A DNA stretch of 64,000 nucleotides from Gautieria morchelliformis (Eukaryota > Basidiomycota > Agaricomycetes > Gomphales > Gomphaceae), in NCBI GenBank assembly GCA_015179125.1, contig WHVA01000094.1:212803-276802 (forward strand), read 5' to 3'. The notes under the pieces are model-generated. The model was not told the origin of the DNA and searched no databases. It was given only the letters and a program-made list of their open reading frames with translations. This document shows, in pieces, positions 33,924 to 45,839 of the stretch (position 1 is the stretch's first letter; every line of letters begins with the position of its first letter). The translations under genes and the position numbers were made by a program.

Positions 33924-35162
33924 GCTCGTTCACAGACGACGGAGTTCCAAAATGCAAAAACTTCATATACTCCCCGAATAAGGTTCAAGGTTCCCGCGTG
34001 TTTCCGCATGCGGAAATCCAGCGCTTTTTTGCCCCTATTGAAATGACGTCAGCCACTAGCTTTGCTCTGAGAACTGAATTTACTGAATTTACGGCCCACA
34101 CAAAGGATTTCCCCTCATCCACTTGGAAGCCACACATTGGGCCTGGATGGGTTAAAGCTATCATTGCATGGGAGCCGTCATTTGTAATTATCACTGCAAT
34201 TGGTACGGACAGCGCTGAGCCACACCGATGCGGTTTACGTGAAATGTGAATGTTCATATTTTGTCTACAGGTGGTTATCGCGTGGAACTATTGAGAGTGG
34301 CCAAAACCCAAACGTACTTCAAGTTTTGAATTATCTGAAGGATCGACCCTTGAAGTAGATGCGTTTTGATGGTATCAATGTACGAGCATTTTTCTCGTCT
34401 AAATCTACTATTAGAGATAACCTTTTAGAAACATACCCAGTTCTATCCAATAGGTTAATATTCAGTCTTGTTCCATGCTGCCAATATGAACCATCGTTTA
34501 TAGTAAGTTTCGTGTATATACTTCCAGGATAATACGGCGGTGCTTGAATACTATTGCACTCAAAAACGCTAACAACCCTGCTGGTCGTTCGGGAAATCCT
34601 GGCTCTTGGGAGATAATCCACGGTTCTGGAGCGTCCTTATGTGGCCTGATGGCGCCAAGGCTGGTACAGCGACGAGTTTGGAGGCAGGACTACCTGCTGC
34701 CAGCAAACATTTGAGGGTGGTATGTACTTGGCCCCATGCGTATAAGTAATACTACCTGTAAATAATATTTGGCAATTCTTGTCCTCGCAGAGTCAGAGCT
34801 CCCTCCTTTCAACCTTGTCGAGAAAGGCTTGAAAATATATACGGTATATAGGGTTTGCAGATTGACTTGCGTGGGATACGTGTCGATGAGAGCAATCAGA
34901 CGGGATGAGCGTACCTACTTATTGTTTCCATTCGCCTGTCGCGCAATTGAAGCATGCAACTGATGTTGTCGTTTCAAGCGAGCTTAGACTTCAGATCTGC
35001 AGGGCGACAATAGTACAGCATATAATCACTTGTCCTAGGGCCTTCGAGAATACTTAGACAAAACGTATACAACTTGATTGCAGCGAGAGCACGATGAGTG
35101 GAGTGTATTATAAAATAATGCAAGACCTCCCAGTTCCCCTTTCCCCCTTGCTACTACAGCTC
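33924..35162. other. long intergenic region with a SCO1 fragment
   Basis: No intact gene. A 96-codon minus frame at 34331-34621 shows no known motif. Around 34790-34910 is a degenerate copy of part of the neighbouring SCO1 gene (listed separately). Confidence 0.4.
34790..34910 (-). pseudogene. degenerate fragment of SCO1
   Basis: Sequence from about 34790 to 34910 aligns by eye to about 35390-35505 inside SCO1: CTTGAAAA.TATA.ACGGTA, TTTGCAGATTG, GGGATACG and GAGAGCRATCARACGGG occur in the same order and spacing. It corresponds to the exon encoding [20 protein letters not shown] but has substitutions and small insertions. The rest of SCO1 is not visible next to it, so this is a short duplicated relic about 600 bases from its source, in the same orientation. 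Confidence 0.7.
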
Positions 35163-36298
35163 TCACGCTTCATACTGAGGAGCTCTCTCCCCCTTCTCCC
35201 ACTTTGTAACTTCTTCCAGCACGCGCCGGGTGACGTCTTCCGCGGTATTCACCTTGCCAAAGGCCTGTACGAAGCGACCTTCCGGGTCCATGAGGTAAAA
35301 GTAGATGCTATGGTCAACGAGATAGTCGTCCCCAACTAGGCGACATGTTAGGGGTCAGGTACGACAAAACAAGAAGGGCTCGCACGGGTTTCAGCTCCTT
35401 CCTTTGGAGGAGGGCTTGAAAAGTATACACGGTAGGCTTTGCAGATTGCTTTGACATCGGGATACGCGCCAGTGAGAGCGATCAAACGGGGGTGGAAGTC
35501 TATAAAAGGTTTCAGTAGAGACCGCGTGTGGTCCGACGATCCCGGCATACCAAGAGCATATCGACGGACTTGTTCTACCGAGTCGCGTGCAGGGTCCACA
35601 GAGATAAAAACGGGCTTGACGAGACGCAAGGGATTTGAATTGGGTAGTGAGCTCTCTGCAGGCCAGATGGTGCATGCAATATGACGGAGTGAGTAGAAGT
35701 CAAATTTCACGCACCGACGGTTTCAACGACCTTCCCCATTTTGTCGATTTCATCCGGACATATGTCTGGGCAATTTGTGAAACCAAAATAGACGAGAGAG
35801 TATGATCCTGTGGGAATGCGATATTACGGCATGACATGGAGAGAGCTAGCGATGGGTGTACCAAGAAGGTCCTTTTCCGTGAAGGACATTCCATGTTGAT
35901 CAGTAAGTGAGAATGGGCCGCCTACGTCTGGCCTGCCATAGGTTGCAGGTGCACGAGCTTTCTCTGTGAGACGTTTAATAGGTGTGAGTGGCATTGGCAG
36001 GGGCGCGTACGCTTTTCTTCATCCAACCTCTTCTTCTCCTGATTGAAATAATACAGCAAGCCGCCGCCAGCAATCACCAGAACAGCGGCAGCTCGCGGTG
36101 TAAAAACCTGAGATTGGATAACCTGTGTGTAAAGATACAAACAAAGCGAATTGTAGGACGCACGCCGACGGCTGCTCTGTCTTTCGCGGCTTGTGCAGTG
36201 ATTTGCGACGCGTATTCTCTGTATCGTGGCCTCCAACGTGTTCCAGACCTAGAGACAACTCTCACTGGACTTGCCAGCGCGAGCTTTGAGGGCAGCAT
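35163..36298 (-). CDS. SCO1: mitochondrial copper chaperone Sco1
   Basis: Inner-membrane thioredoxin-fold protein that loads the CuA site of cytochrome c oxidase. The start [20 protein letters not shown] is Arg-rich and suits a mitochondrial presequence. A single membrane helix follows ([17 protein letters not shown]) and a charged linker ([12 protein letters not shown]). The soluble domain reads [40 protein letters not shown] (CxxxC copper ligands), [20 protein letters not shown] and the copper-binding His in [20 protein letters not shown]. The ending is [12 protein letters not shown]. Five short introns are needed. Confidence 0.93.
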
Positions 36299-36364
36299 TA
36301 CAACAATTACTGGTACTAGTATTTGACAATCTTAACATTTACATAAGCGCCTTAGCTAACAACG

Positions 36365-37137
36365 TCATGCAGAGACACTCTTCATTGCAACGCAGCTAAT
36401 AACAAGCTGATCCATATATGCTCGATGCTCTGGTTGTGACTGGAGACTAGCTTGTACTGACGGATCAGGGCTGAGCTTGTAATACTGCAAAGCATTGCCA
36501 ATCGATGCAGTTCAATCCTCTCAGGGGAAAAATGCTGACCTTGCGGACAAGCGTCCAGTCAGTGATCTGCTCCAACGAGGACAGCGGAAGAAGATCGCCT
36601 TTCAGCACCAGTCCAATTTTGGATTCGAAATCGTCGAGGGTGAGTGAAGGGGCGCACACACGGACCACCAGGAGAGCTTGCGACGTATCAGAAATGCCAA
36701 AGCGTTTGATCGCTTCAGATATCTGCGAACGATCCGAATATGGATGTTCAGTAGGGAAGATCTACTGTCATACCCACATTATGACCAGGGCTCAGAGCCC
36801 ACAGCACTTCAGAGTGCACAGTTTTGGTGCGCAGTGAGCGCTGGGTATAGGCCAGAATGGCCTGGTAAACGGCCGTCTGCACATGCAAGCGACTAGTAAT
36901 CTATCGCCAATGGTGAGCCAGGGCGGGTGAGACAAGGCGTGCACCAACGAGCTTGGCATCTATAAAGGCATAATTCACGACTTCCCGCTCCCGTCCCCCC
37001 TCTTCTCCAGGGAGGGTAGCTGCTCTTACTAGTCGCTCTTTAAGTCGAGCAGCATTGGTCACGTTCGAGTACAATGCAAGGTGCACGGTCGACACTTCGG
37101 AAGGAAAGTGTGGATACGTGACGGTATGGGTTTCCAT
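36365..37137 (-). CDS. CGI121: EKC/KEOPS complex subunit Cgi121
   Basis: Small subunit of the complex that makes t6A in tRNA and affects telomeres. From the ATG at 37137 the protein reads METHTVTYPHFPSEVSTVHL, NAARLKERLV and VVNYAFIDAKL. Across an intron follow ITSRLHVQTAVYQAILAYTQ and LRTKTVHSEVLWALSPGHN. Then comes an exon with ISEAIKRFGISDTSQALLVV, VCAPSLTLDDFESKIG and LLPLSSLEQITDWTLVRK. A last exon YYKLSPDPS.. ends AMKSVSA. The order of the LHVQTA, TVHSEVLWAL and IxEAIKRFGI motifs is that of Cgi121/TPRKB. The start codon is only 43 bases from the divergent PDI gene. Confidence 0.88.
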
Positions 37138-37180
37138 AACGGACCTCAGTTCGGGTGTTGCCGTTGCTCCCCTACAGTTG

Positions 37181-39299
37181 ATGCTCATGCTAATATTCTT
37201 TTCCCTCTCATGCTCGTTTTTCACGCCACTCTTCTTGGCTGCAATGGCTCTCCCTGTCGAGAGTGCTGCCCCTCAATTCCAGCAACTCACTAGTGCGGAT
37301 TTCTCAAGTACCACTAACCATGGCGTTTGGTGAGTGGAGGTGGATTGCAGGTTAAGATATAAACTTACCTTTGTAGGTTTGTCGAGTATTTCTCTCCGTA
37401 TTGCATCCATTGCAGAAACTTTGCTCCGACATGGAATCGGCTTGTGGAACATGTGCAGTTGCAGGACGATCCTGGCGTAAGACTCGTCCAGGTCAATTGC
37501 GCCACAGAAGGAGGTCAGCGGTATGTCTCCCACCTAACCAAACATGGTTTTGATTTGTGCTATGACAGATCTCTGCAACAATAATGATATACAGGGGTAC
37601 CCTGCTCTCAAACTATATCAAGACGGCAAGATGGTTGAAGACATCAGTACTGAGCGGGATTTTGATCTCCTTCTTAAGTTTGTCGAAAAGCACGCCCGAA
37701 AGAATGGAGCGTCCCCAACTGTAAACCCTAATGGAGTCGTGCAACCTCTCGACAAAAACACCTTCCAGAAAACCATCGACGAAGGTCCGGTCTTCGTCAA
37801 GTTCTACGCTCCATGGTGTGGACATTGCAAGAAACTTGCACCCAGTAAGCGAAGATTAAGTGTGATGCACTAGTTTTCTTACTGACAATTCACTAAGCGT
37901 GGATTCAGTTTGCAGGTCGAATGAAGGGCTTGGTTACCGTCGCGGAAGTGAACTGCGACGACCACGGGTCACTCTGCTCGTCACAGGGTGTTGCTGGATA
38001 TCCAACTATTTTTTTGTAAGCTGCGTGTTGTGTATGAGAAATGCTGCACTAACGCGCTCGCGTCACCAGCTATCAGCATGGCCGCAAACTTGACTATACA
38101 GGTCGCAGGACATTAGATGCTATGGAATATTTTGCCGCTTCAGCTCTAGCACCGTATGTATCTTTGTTATGACATCCCTCTGCACTCAATAAGTTATGAC
38201 CATAGACCACTGACGCATATCGCTTCCTCTGATGTGGCATCTGTTGCTGATCAGCATGATGTTTCATTCCTTCTCATTCATAGCAAGTTAGAACCAGCAG
38301 TTCGGGTTTGTTTTTCTTTATCAGTCATTGATCAACAACGACAGATTAATACTCTCTCTGCGCAGGATATGATGGAGGAAGCTTCCCAACCATTACATGG
38401 CTCTCCGCCCATTTTTTCTGTCGATGCTTCCTCGGATTTACTAGCTTCCCTGTCACTACCAGCCACCCAACCGCTTCCTGTCATAATCTCCTTGAAAGAG
38501 CACTCTTTGGTTCCATATCGACAGCTAGTCGTCTCTCCGTCGTCGTCGATGGAACAGGTTTCGGATTGGTTAGTGACATACTCACTTCCGACAAGTACCG
38601 AGCTAGATGCCGAAAACTTCTCCAAAGTGATGGGTCCTTCGCCCGTACGACCAGGCTCCCCTTCCCGCCTGGTCGTTCTGGGAGCTATTAACACCAAAAA
38701 CCTGGCACACATTGATTCTATAAAGCAGGCGGCCACTGCGTGGCATCGTGGGAAGCAGACGGTCGACAGTGCGCAGGTTGTGTTTGCCTGGATGGATAAA
38801 GAAAAATGGGCCAGCTGGCTGAAAAGCGTGTATGGCGTTAAGAAGGGTCCAGACCCCAATGTCGTCATTGCCGATCATGGCGTGCGTGCATTGTATGACG
38901 AGCTCTCGTTCTTCTAACATTCTGAATAGCGTCTTTTGTATTACGACTCATTCCCTTCGGGCGCACCGGTTACACTGGAACAATCAAGCATTATTGCTGC
39001 TCTTGAGGGTATCTACAGCGGTGTTATGAAGCCCAAGCATTCAGAAAACATTGCTGAACGATTCGCACGTGTGAGTCAATTCTAGCTGTCTGTTGTCTCA
39101 AGCTCACAGTCATATCAAGTGGCTGAACAGCTGCGTGTCGAGTTTTCAGTCCGCTATCGTCCATCATCCAGTGCGATCAGTGTTACTGCTTGTTGTTATC
39201 ATCGTGGGCGTAATTATCGGCATTAAGCGAGCTTTAGAGGAGGATACACGGAAGACGTCCGTGTACAACAACAGCAAATCGGGTGCACGCTTGGATTAA
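37181..39299 (+). CDS. membrane-anchored protein disulfide isomerase (two thioredoxin domains)
   Basis: ER oxidoreductase related to TMX-type PDIs. The start MLMLIFFSLSCSFFTPLFLA is a signal peptide. The first thioredoxin domain has FVEYFSPYCIHCRNFAPTWN (CIHC active site), VRLVQVNCATEGDLCNNNDI and GYPALKLYQDG. The second has FVKFYAPWCGHCKKLAP (CGHC) followed by VTVAEVNCDDHGSLC and GVAGYPTIFFYQHGRKLDYT. Later exons form inactive thioredoxin-like sequence (SSDVASVADQHDVSFLLIHS). A C-terminal helix SVLLLVVIIVGVIIGIKRAL is followed by a short cytosolic tail. About eight introns are present. The two different active sites suggest distinct redox potentials; that is inference. Confidence 0.87.
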
Positions 39300-39538
39300 A
39301 AATTTGCGATGTCTTAAATTATTGTCTTTGGCTTTGGCAGTACCTTTGCATTATTGGTTTGTTGGAATATTATATACATCTACTTTTCGATCCCTGGCTC
39401 GTAAGAAAACAACAGAGTCTAGGCTAACATTTGTAACAGTGAGTGAGGGGTTGAGTGGGGAGGGGGTAATGCGTAGATAGATACAATGATCATGCATATA
39501 GATATACGATGCATATGAGGGAAATGAACGCAGAGTAA

Positions 39539-42500
39539 TCAGCTGGAGCTAATTGTGCTTAAACTAGAAAACGATGTCGGGCTTTCACTGAGAGCGTCGG
39601 TGTGCATTATATCTCGCACTCTTTGCACCACCGCGGGGGGATATCCTCTGTCAATTGGAGGTCAGGGCGAATGTGTGGAAACCAAATTGTAGATCTTACC
39701 GAAACTCCATACGTCGAATTAGATCCATCGCGCGATCGCGTTCGCTAACCCCGAGTTCTGCCCTCACCATCGTTTCCCATGTTGACGGCTGCATGTCCAG
39801 GTCAGCGAGATAACACATGAGGGAGAAACGACGATACCCTTACCTCTCTGTATATTGGTGCCTGCGGAGGAACTTCATTTGGCGATCGTAGAGGCTCGTG
39901 GAGCGCATGATTATTGGGTGCCGCAACTCCCATAGGTGGATCTTCAAGACTCTCGAACATAGCCCGGGCACTCTCAAGGTCTCCAGCAGCAGCGTATCCT
40001 TTGATTGCAGCATTAGCAACATACGCAGTAGGGTGGACATGGGATGAACGTAGTCGCTGTAGGTAAGCGCGAATAAGATCCGGTCGACGATGGGCAGAAA
40101 GTACAGTGAACAGTGCTTCGTATACAACGGCATCTGGTAAAGTCGTCTTTGAGCGTGACGTTGATGGATGTTTTTCAATGGATTCGAAGAGCCCGATGGC
40201 GCCATTCAGATCTTTGCGAGCACACCCGTAAGCATTGATCATGGCAGCCCAATGCGTTCCTTGCACTTCAATAGAAGGGTTCCCGAGAACGCGTTGGAAT
40301 AGTTCCTCCATGGCAGCGGTGTCGATGGGCTGTATTGTACCGTAAGCCTCAAGTAAGAGCTAGAGCGAGAATGGATTAATAACACTATGCGATGAATGCC
40401 AGCAGCACTCGCCTTGTATGTATGTGCGCTGGGCTTGATTTTAGCACTCAAAAGTGCGTTATAATAATGCAGCACACGCTCTCGGTCAGGCTTCGTGTAT
40501 GTGTACAACTGCATCATAGTGTTGTACGGAGGTACTCGGGGCTTATAGTTCGGGGCCGCAGTCATTTCTTTGAAGAACAACTCGGCCGAAGGCGCATCGC
40601 CAACACGACAGCATGCCGCAATAAGGGCCCCATAAGTGACAGATGAGGGTCTAATGCCTTGTTGCTGCATTTGCTGGAATATCATCAGCGCGTGATCCGC
40701 CTTACGAGCTTTGGCCAGTTTGGAGATAATCGTGTTATACATAAAGATGTTCGGTCGAACGTCACGGGCCAGAGCTTCTTCCCACAACTGCAAGGCATGT
40801 GCCGTGTCGTCGGTTGTATCTTTGAGTGAAGATATCAAAGCTCCATATGCGTCCGCTGAGGGCGTACCGCCTTGCTCCATGATGCGTACGCGATGAACAT
40901 GGGCGGCCTCATATTGGCCTGCGTGTGCAAATGCAATGATCATCTGGTCCTCAACGACAAACCACCCTGCTGATTGCCACTTTTTCTGATTTTCAAGCGC
41001 AGCAAGAACACGCTGCGCAGCACCATAAAGGGTGCGAACTTTATCAACGGCGCCCAGTCGACCTAGACCACCAATAAGACGACCAATGGTTTCGGGACTA
41101 GGAAAGATTCCTTGTTGAGCTCCTGATTCAAACCGTTCATAAGCGGTTTCGATAGATACGTTGGGGCTAGCCGGGTACCACTCTTCAACAAATCGCGAGT
41201 GGTATAGATCGATATGCACCCCCCCGGTATACGTCTCCTGTGTAGGGATCGACTGGCCACGTTGCGGCCCGGTGCCGTGAGATTGACCATCAACTCCTTG
41301 CAGTTCCAATAGGCAGGCGAATTGGGGGCCAAGACCACGGAGTAACTGAAGTGACTCCTCACGGCCATGCGTATAGACGAGTGCTCGCATGAGTTTGCGC
41401 GTCACCTTGTGCTCGATTTGATTCAGGTCAATAGAGGTGTCAGCTATGTCTTTGAGTAGGACAACAAGGCCAGGGAACACGAAGTTTGGTGGGGGTGGAA
41501 TTGTTTCCACGGTGGCTTCGGGACTGTCAGGGTCTAATGCGGGTAGTTCAATAGCCACAAACGCCTTGATGAGTGTCACCCAGTCGTCAAGGGTCAGATC
41601 AAGAGAATGTCCAAGTCGTTTGCTTTCCGAGAAGCTGTGGACATACCAAGCCGAAATGGCTGTCTGCGGCTCGAGACCTACTTGTGCGCTCAACGCCGCA
41701 ACGCGCAAGGCAGCCTTGATCGGTAAAGCAGCAGGAGCAGCGGATGTAGGTGAGACAAAGAGGAAAATCCCCGATAACGTTTGGACAAGACCGCGAAGTC
41801 CCTTCTGCTGGTACAACGCCTGGGGCCCAGTAACGGAACCATCTGCTTCATTCTGCCGTAACAACTTGCGCTCTCTGCTGACAAGGCGCTCGGAGACATC
41901 GATGGCGGCGTCAGTCTCGCCTCGCACATGCAACATCTGTACAAGCTCGACGAGCATATTTCGTGCAGGTGCAGTATTTAAAGATAAGCTCCTAGCGTCA
42001 CCGTCAACGCATATAACGTGATTTAAAACGAATTTGAGGAGCTCGGATGCACGACTGGGCTGGACGTCGGGGACCCTATTATGTCGAAATTAGCCCGGAA
42101 GACGACATAGCGGTCAACTGTGCGAATTGGAAGCCGATCCTGAGGGGCAACTTCTAACAGCTTCAGAAATAGCCGATTGAGATCGTCCACTTTGCCCATG
42201 CGCGCAAGTGTGTCGATCATGGCAATCCATGAGAGATGATCTGGGCGAGGTGGAGTTGAGAGAGGTGCATATGGGTTTTCGGCGACAGAATCCTGCGCAA
42301 GAAGTCGATCGAACCACGAGAGCGCGCTCTGTACATCCCCCGCTTCGCAGAAGCCGTTGATAATTGTAGTATAAGTGATTGAGTTCGGCAGTGGCGCATC
42401 CACTTCTTTAAACGCTGGGCCAAGCGGAGTGTCAAGCATGCTCTCGAAGAGATCGAGAGCTGCGGTTGGCTCGCCGCACTTGAAACGTGTCTCTATCATC

Positions 42501-44231
42501 TTGTTCCATACTTGGATTTGACTGTTCTTGGATAAATCGTTCCGTTCCCCAGTTTGCGGTATGGGATCTTGCTTTTGTAGTGTCTTGGGCATCCAATCCC
42601 AAGCGATTCGATTTTGCGCAGAGGCCTCCTTGAAGGCGTTGAAGACCTGCTGTGCGCCGCCAAGGTCAGCCTTGTTGGCAAATACAGTTATAAGGAGAGC
42701 GTAAGTCGCAGGGGAAGGGGGATCGCCTGGGAACCTCTCCATGTGTGCAAAGACACGGAGAGCGGCTTCAATATCCTGATGGAAGGCACATGAGCGAAGC
42801 AAGGCATTGTATTCCGGAAGGCCGAGAGGGAGATTCCTGATGGTGGTGGCAGCCCTAAAAAGCGTGAGAGCGGAAGGAAAGTTGTTCTCGGTGCGAAGGT
42901 GGGCCAGTCGTTGACTGTCCAGAGTATTATCGCCCGCATCCTCACGAGCCGTGAATGTACGTCGACTAATACGGGCTTCGAGGCTGGATATGACACGCTG
43001 TACGTCCGCATCACGAGCACAGAGCGATAAGATCATGATTCTATAGGTGCGTAAATTAGGAATTAGATTGCGCTCAAGCATTTCGTTGTAAAGCTCGAGG
43101 ATCAGAGAGATGGGCTGTCCGACCACACGATTGTCCAAAAGGGCCTGCATGGCCATGTTGTAGCAGGGTACACTGACGCGAGACTTGGCACGATAGCGTG
43201 TAATCTCGTCGAGAACTTTGGGAACATCACGGTCATGGCTGGCTTGGCGAAGCCGCTCGTAGAATGCAAGGTCGTCACCAATGAGAGGCTCATTTAAAGA
43301 TTGAGGTGCGGCCAGGTCGGTCAGGTCAGACTTGACACCTGACTCGGGCAACTCTGGCTCTCCTAAGGCTGAGAGCAACATTGGCGGCATATCAATGTCA
43401 ACATCGGAGGGGGGGATTGTGTGCGCAGAGGATGAATTACGACGGACGAGTACCTGGCGATTTGCACCATCCACGGACGGTAGTGAGTCGTCGGCTGAGG
43501 AAATGGAACGATGCGCTGCAAAGACATGTCGAGCTCGCATCTGGACGACCTGAAGGACACCAAGACCTTCGCCGCGATCAATGCGATCCTGGGACGAAAG
43601 AGAGAGGCTGCGGCTACGTGGACGAGCACGTACCGAGGGCGCCGCAGCCTTGATGCGTACGGGAAGAATTTGGCGTTCGTCATTATCATCTGGCTGGGCA
43701 GAAGACGAGTTTGCCTGGGTGATAGATCGACCAGGACCCTATGAAGTCAAAGAACATAAGTCACAGAGTATGCAAATATGAATATATGAATATGCTCTTG
43801 CCGTGTATCCGCTGTAAAACCTGCTGCCAGCGTTGTACTTTGCGCCGCCAGGGCCTGCACTGCTGCCGCCCCAACCGGAACTAGAACCTAAGCCCCCCCA
43901 TGGTGAGACGCCGCCGCCGCCAGCAGAGCTCGAGGGTGTGGCCTGTTGGTACTGCCAGGCGTTGCGGATTGCCTGGGAAGTCTGATTCTGAACCGCGGCG
44001 GCCGCCCGCGATGTGTGATGGAAAATCTGTGCTGCAACCTTGGGAAACATTACAGCACGAGCAAGGGAATGTTGAGGAGGTCAAGCTAGTATGACCTTTG
44101 AGCCGAGCCAAATTGGCAGGCGTGGCCTGTTGCGGGGTAAAGAAATCTGCACGGTATTTGCCGTCCGGAGTGACCCGAGGCCCGAATACACCCGGTACAC
44201 ACGCACCCACAACAGCTACGCGGTGTGACAT
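39539..44231 (-). CDS. large pentatricopeptide repeat (PPR) protein, probably mitochondrial
   Basis: RNA-binding PPR protein, likely acting on mitochondrial transcripts. The start at 44231 opens MSHRVAVVGACVPGVFGPRV and a Gly/Ser-rich segment (GGGGVSPWGGLG). Small introns, one with a GC donor near 43811, connect GSRFYSGYTGPGRSITQANS to the long exon starting about 43740. Repeats of about 35 residues are clear: VPCYNMAMQALLDNRVVGQP, LIPNLRTYRIMILSLCARDA, PATYALLITVFANKADLGGA, NSITYTTIINGFCEAGDVQS. After a weak GTCGTC intron near 42090 come RPNIFMYNTIISKLAKARKA and IRPSSVTYGALIAACCRVGD, then HPTAYVANAAIKGYAAAGDL. The last two exons end SFSSLSTISSS. It is the second largest gene in the window. 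Confidence 0.87.
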
Positions 44232-44455
44232 GTGTGACGGATCGTATACTTAGTTGTCATGGCTCGATTTGAATGAGCTGTTTGGTGATAGACTGGTTCT
44301 CCTTAACCGTAGAAACTCTTAGGAACACAAGGCTTGGGAAAGTGATTCTTAGATTTATGGGGTACACTACGGCAGACAAAACAGGTCCCGCGACCTCCAT
44401 CCAGCTCGGTACGGGTATGTGTACAGAATTAAGGGGATACATGCATATCGGAACC

Positions 44456-45724
<1,269 letters not shown>

Positions 45725-45839
45725 AGGTTACACTTGTGTGCAGCGTGTAGTTGCGCCTAATTGAGAATTTTTAGTTCCGCGGCGGTCACCTGGATTTGTG
45801 CCAACACATTCGCGCTACGGCTTCCTTTCATCGACTGCT

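Noticed and set aside
34331-34621. 96-codon minus-strand frame
   Set aside because: No motif, no splice support and no neighbouring exons; not reported as a gene.
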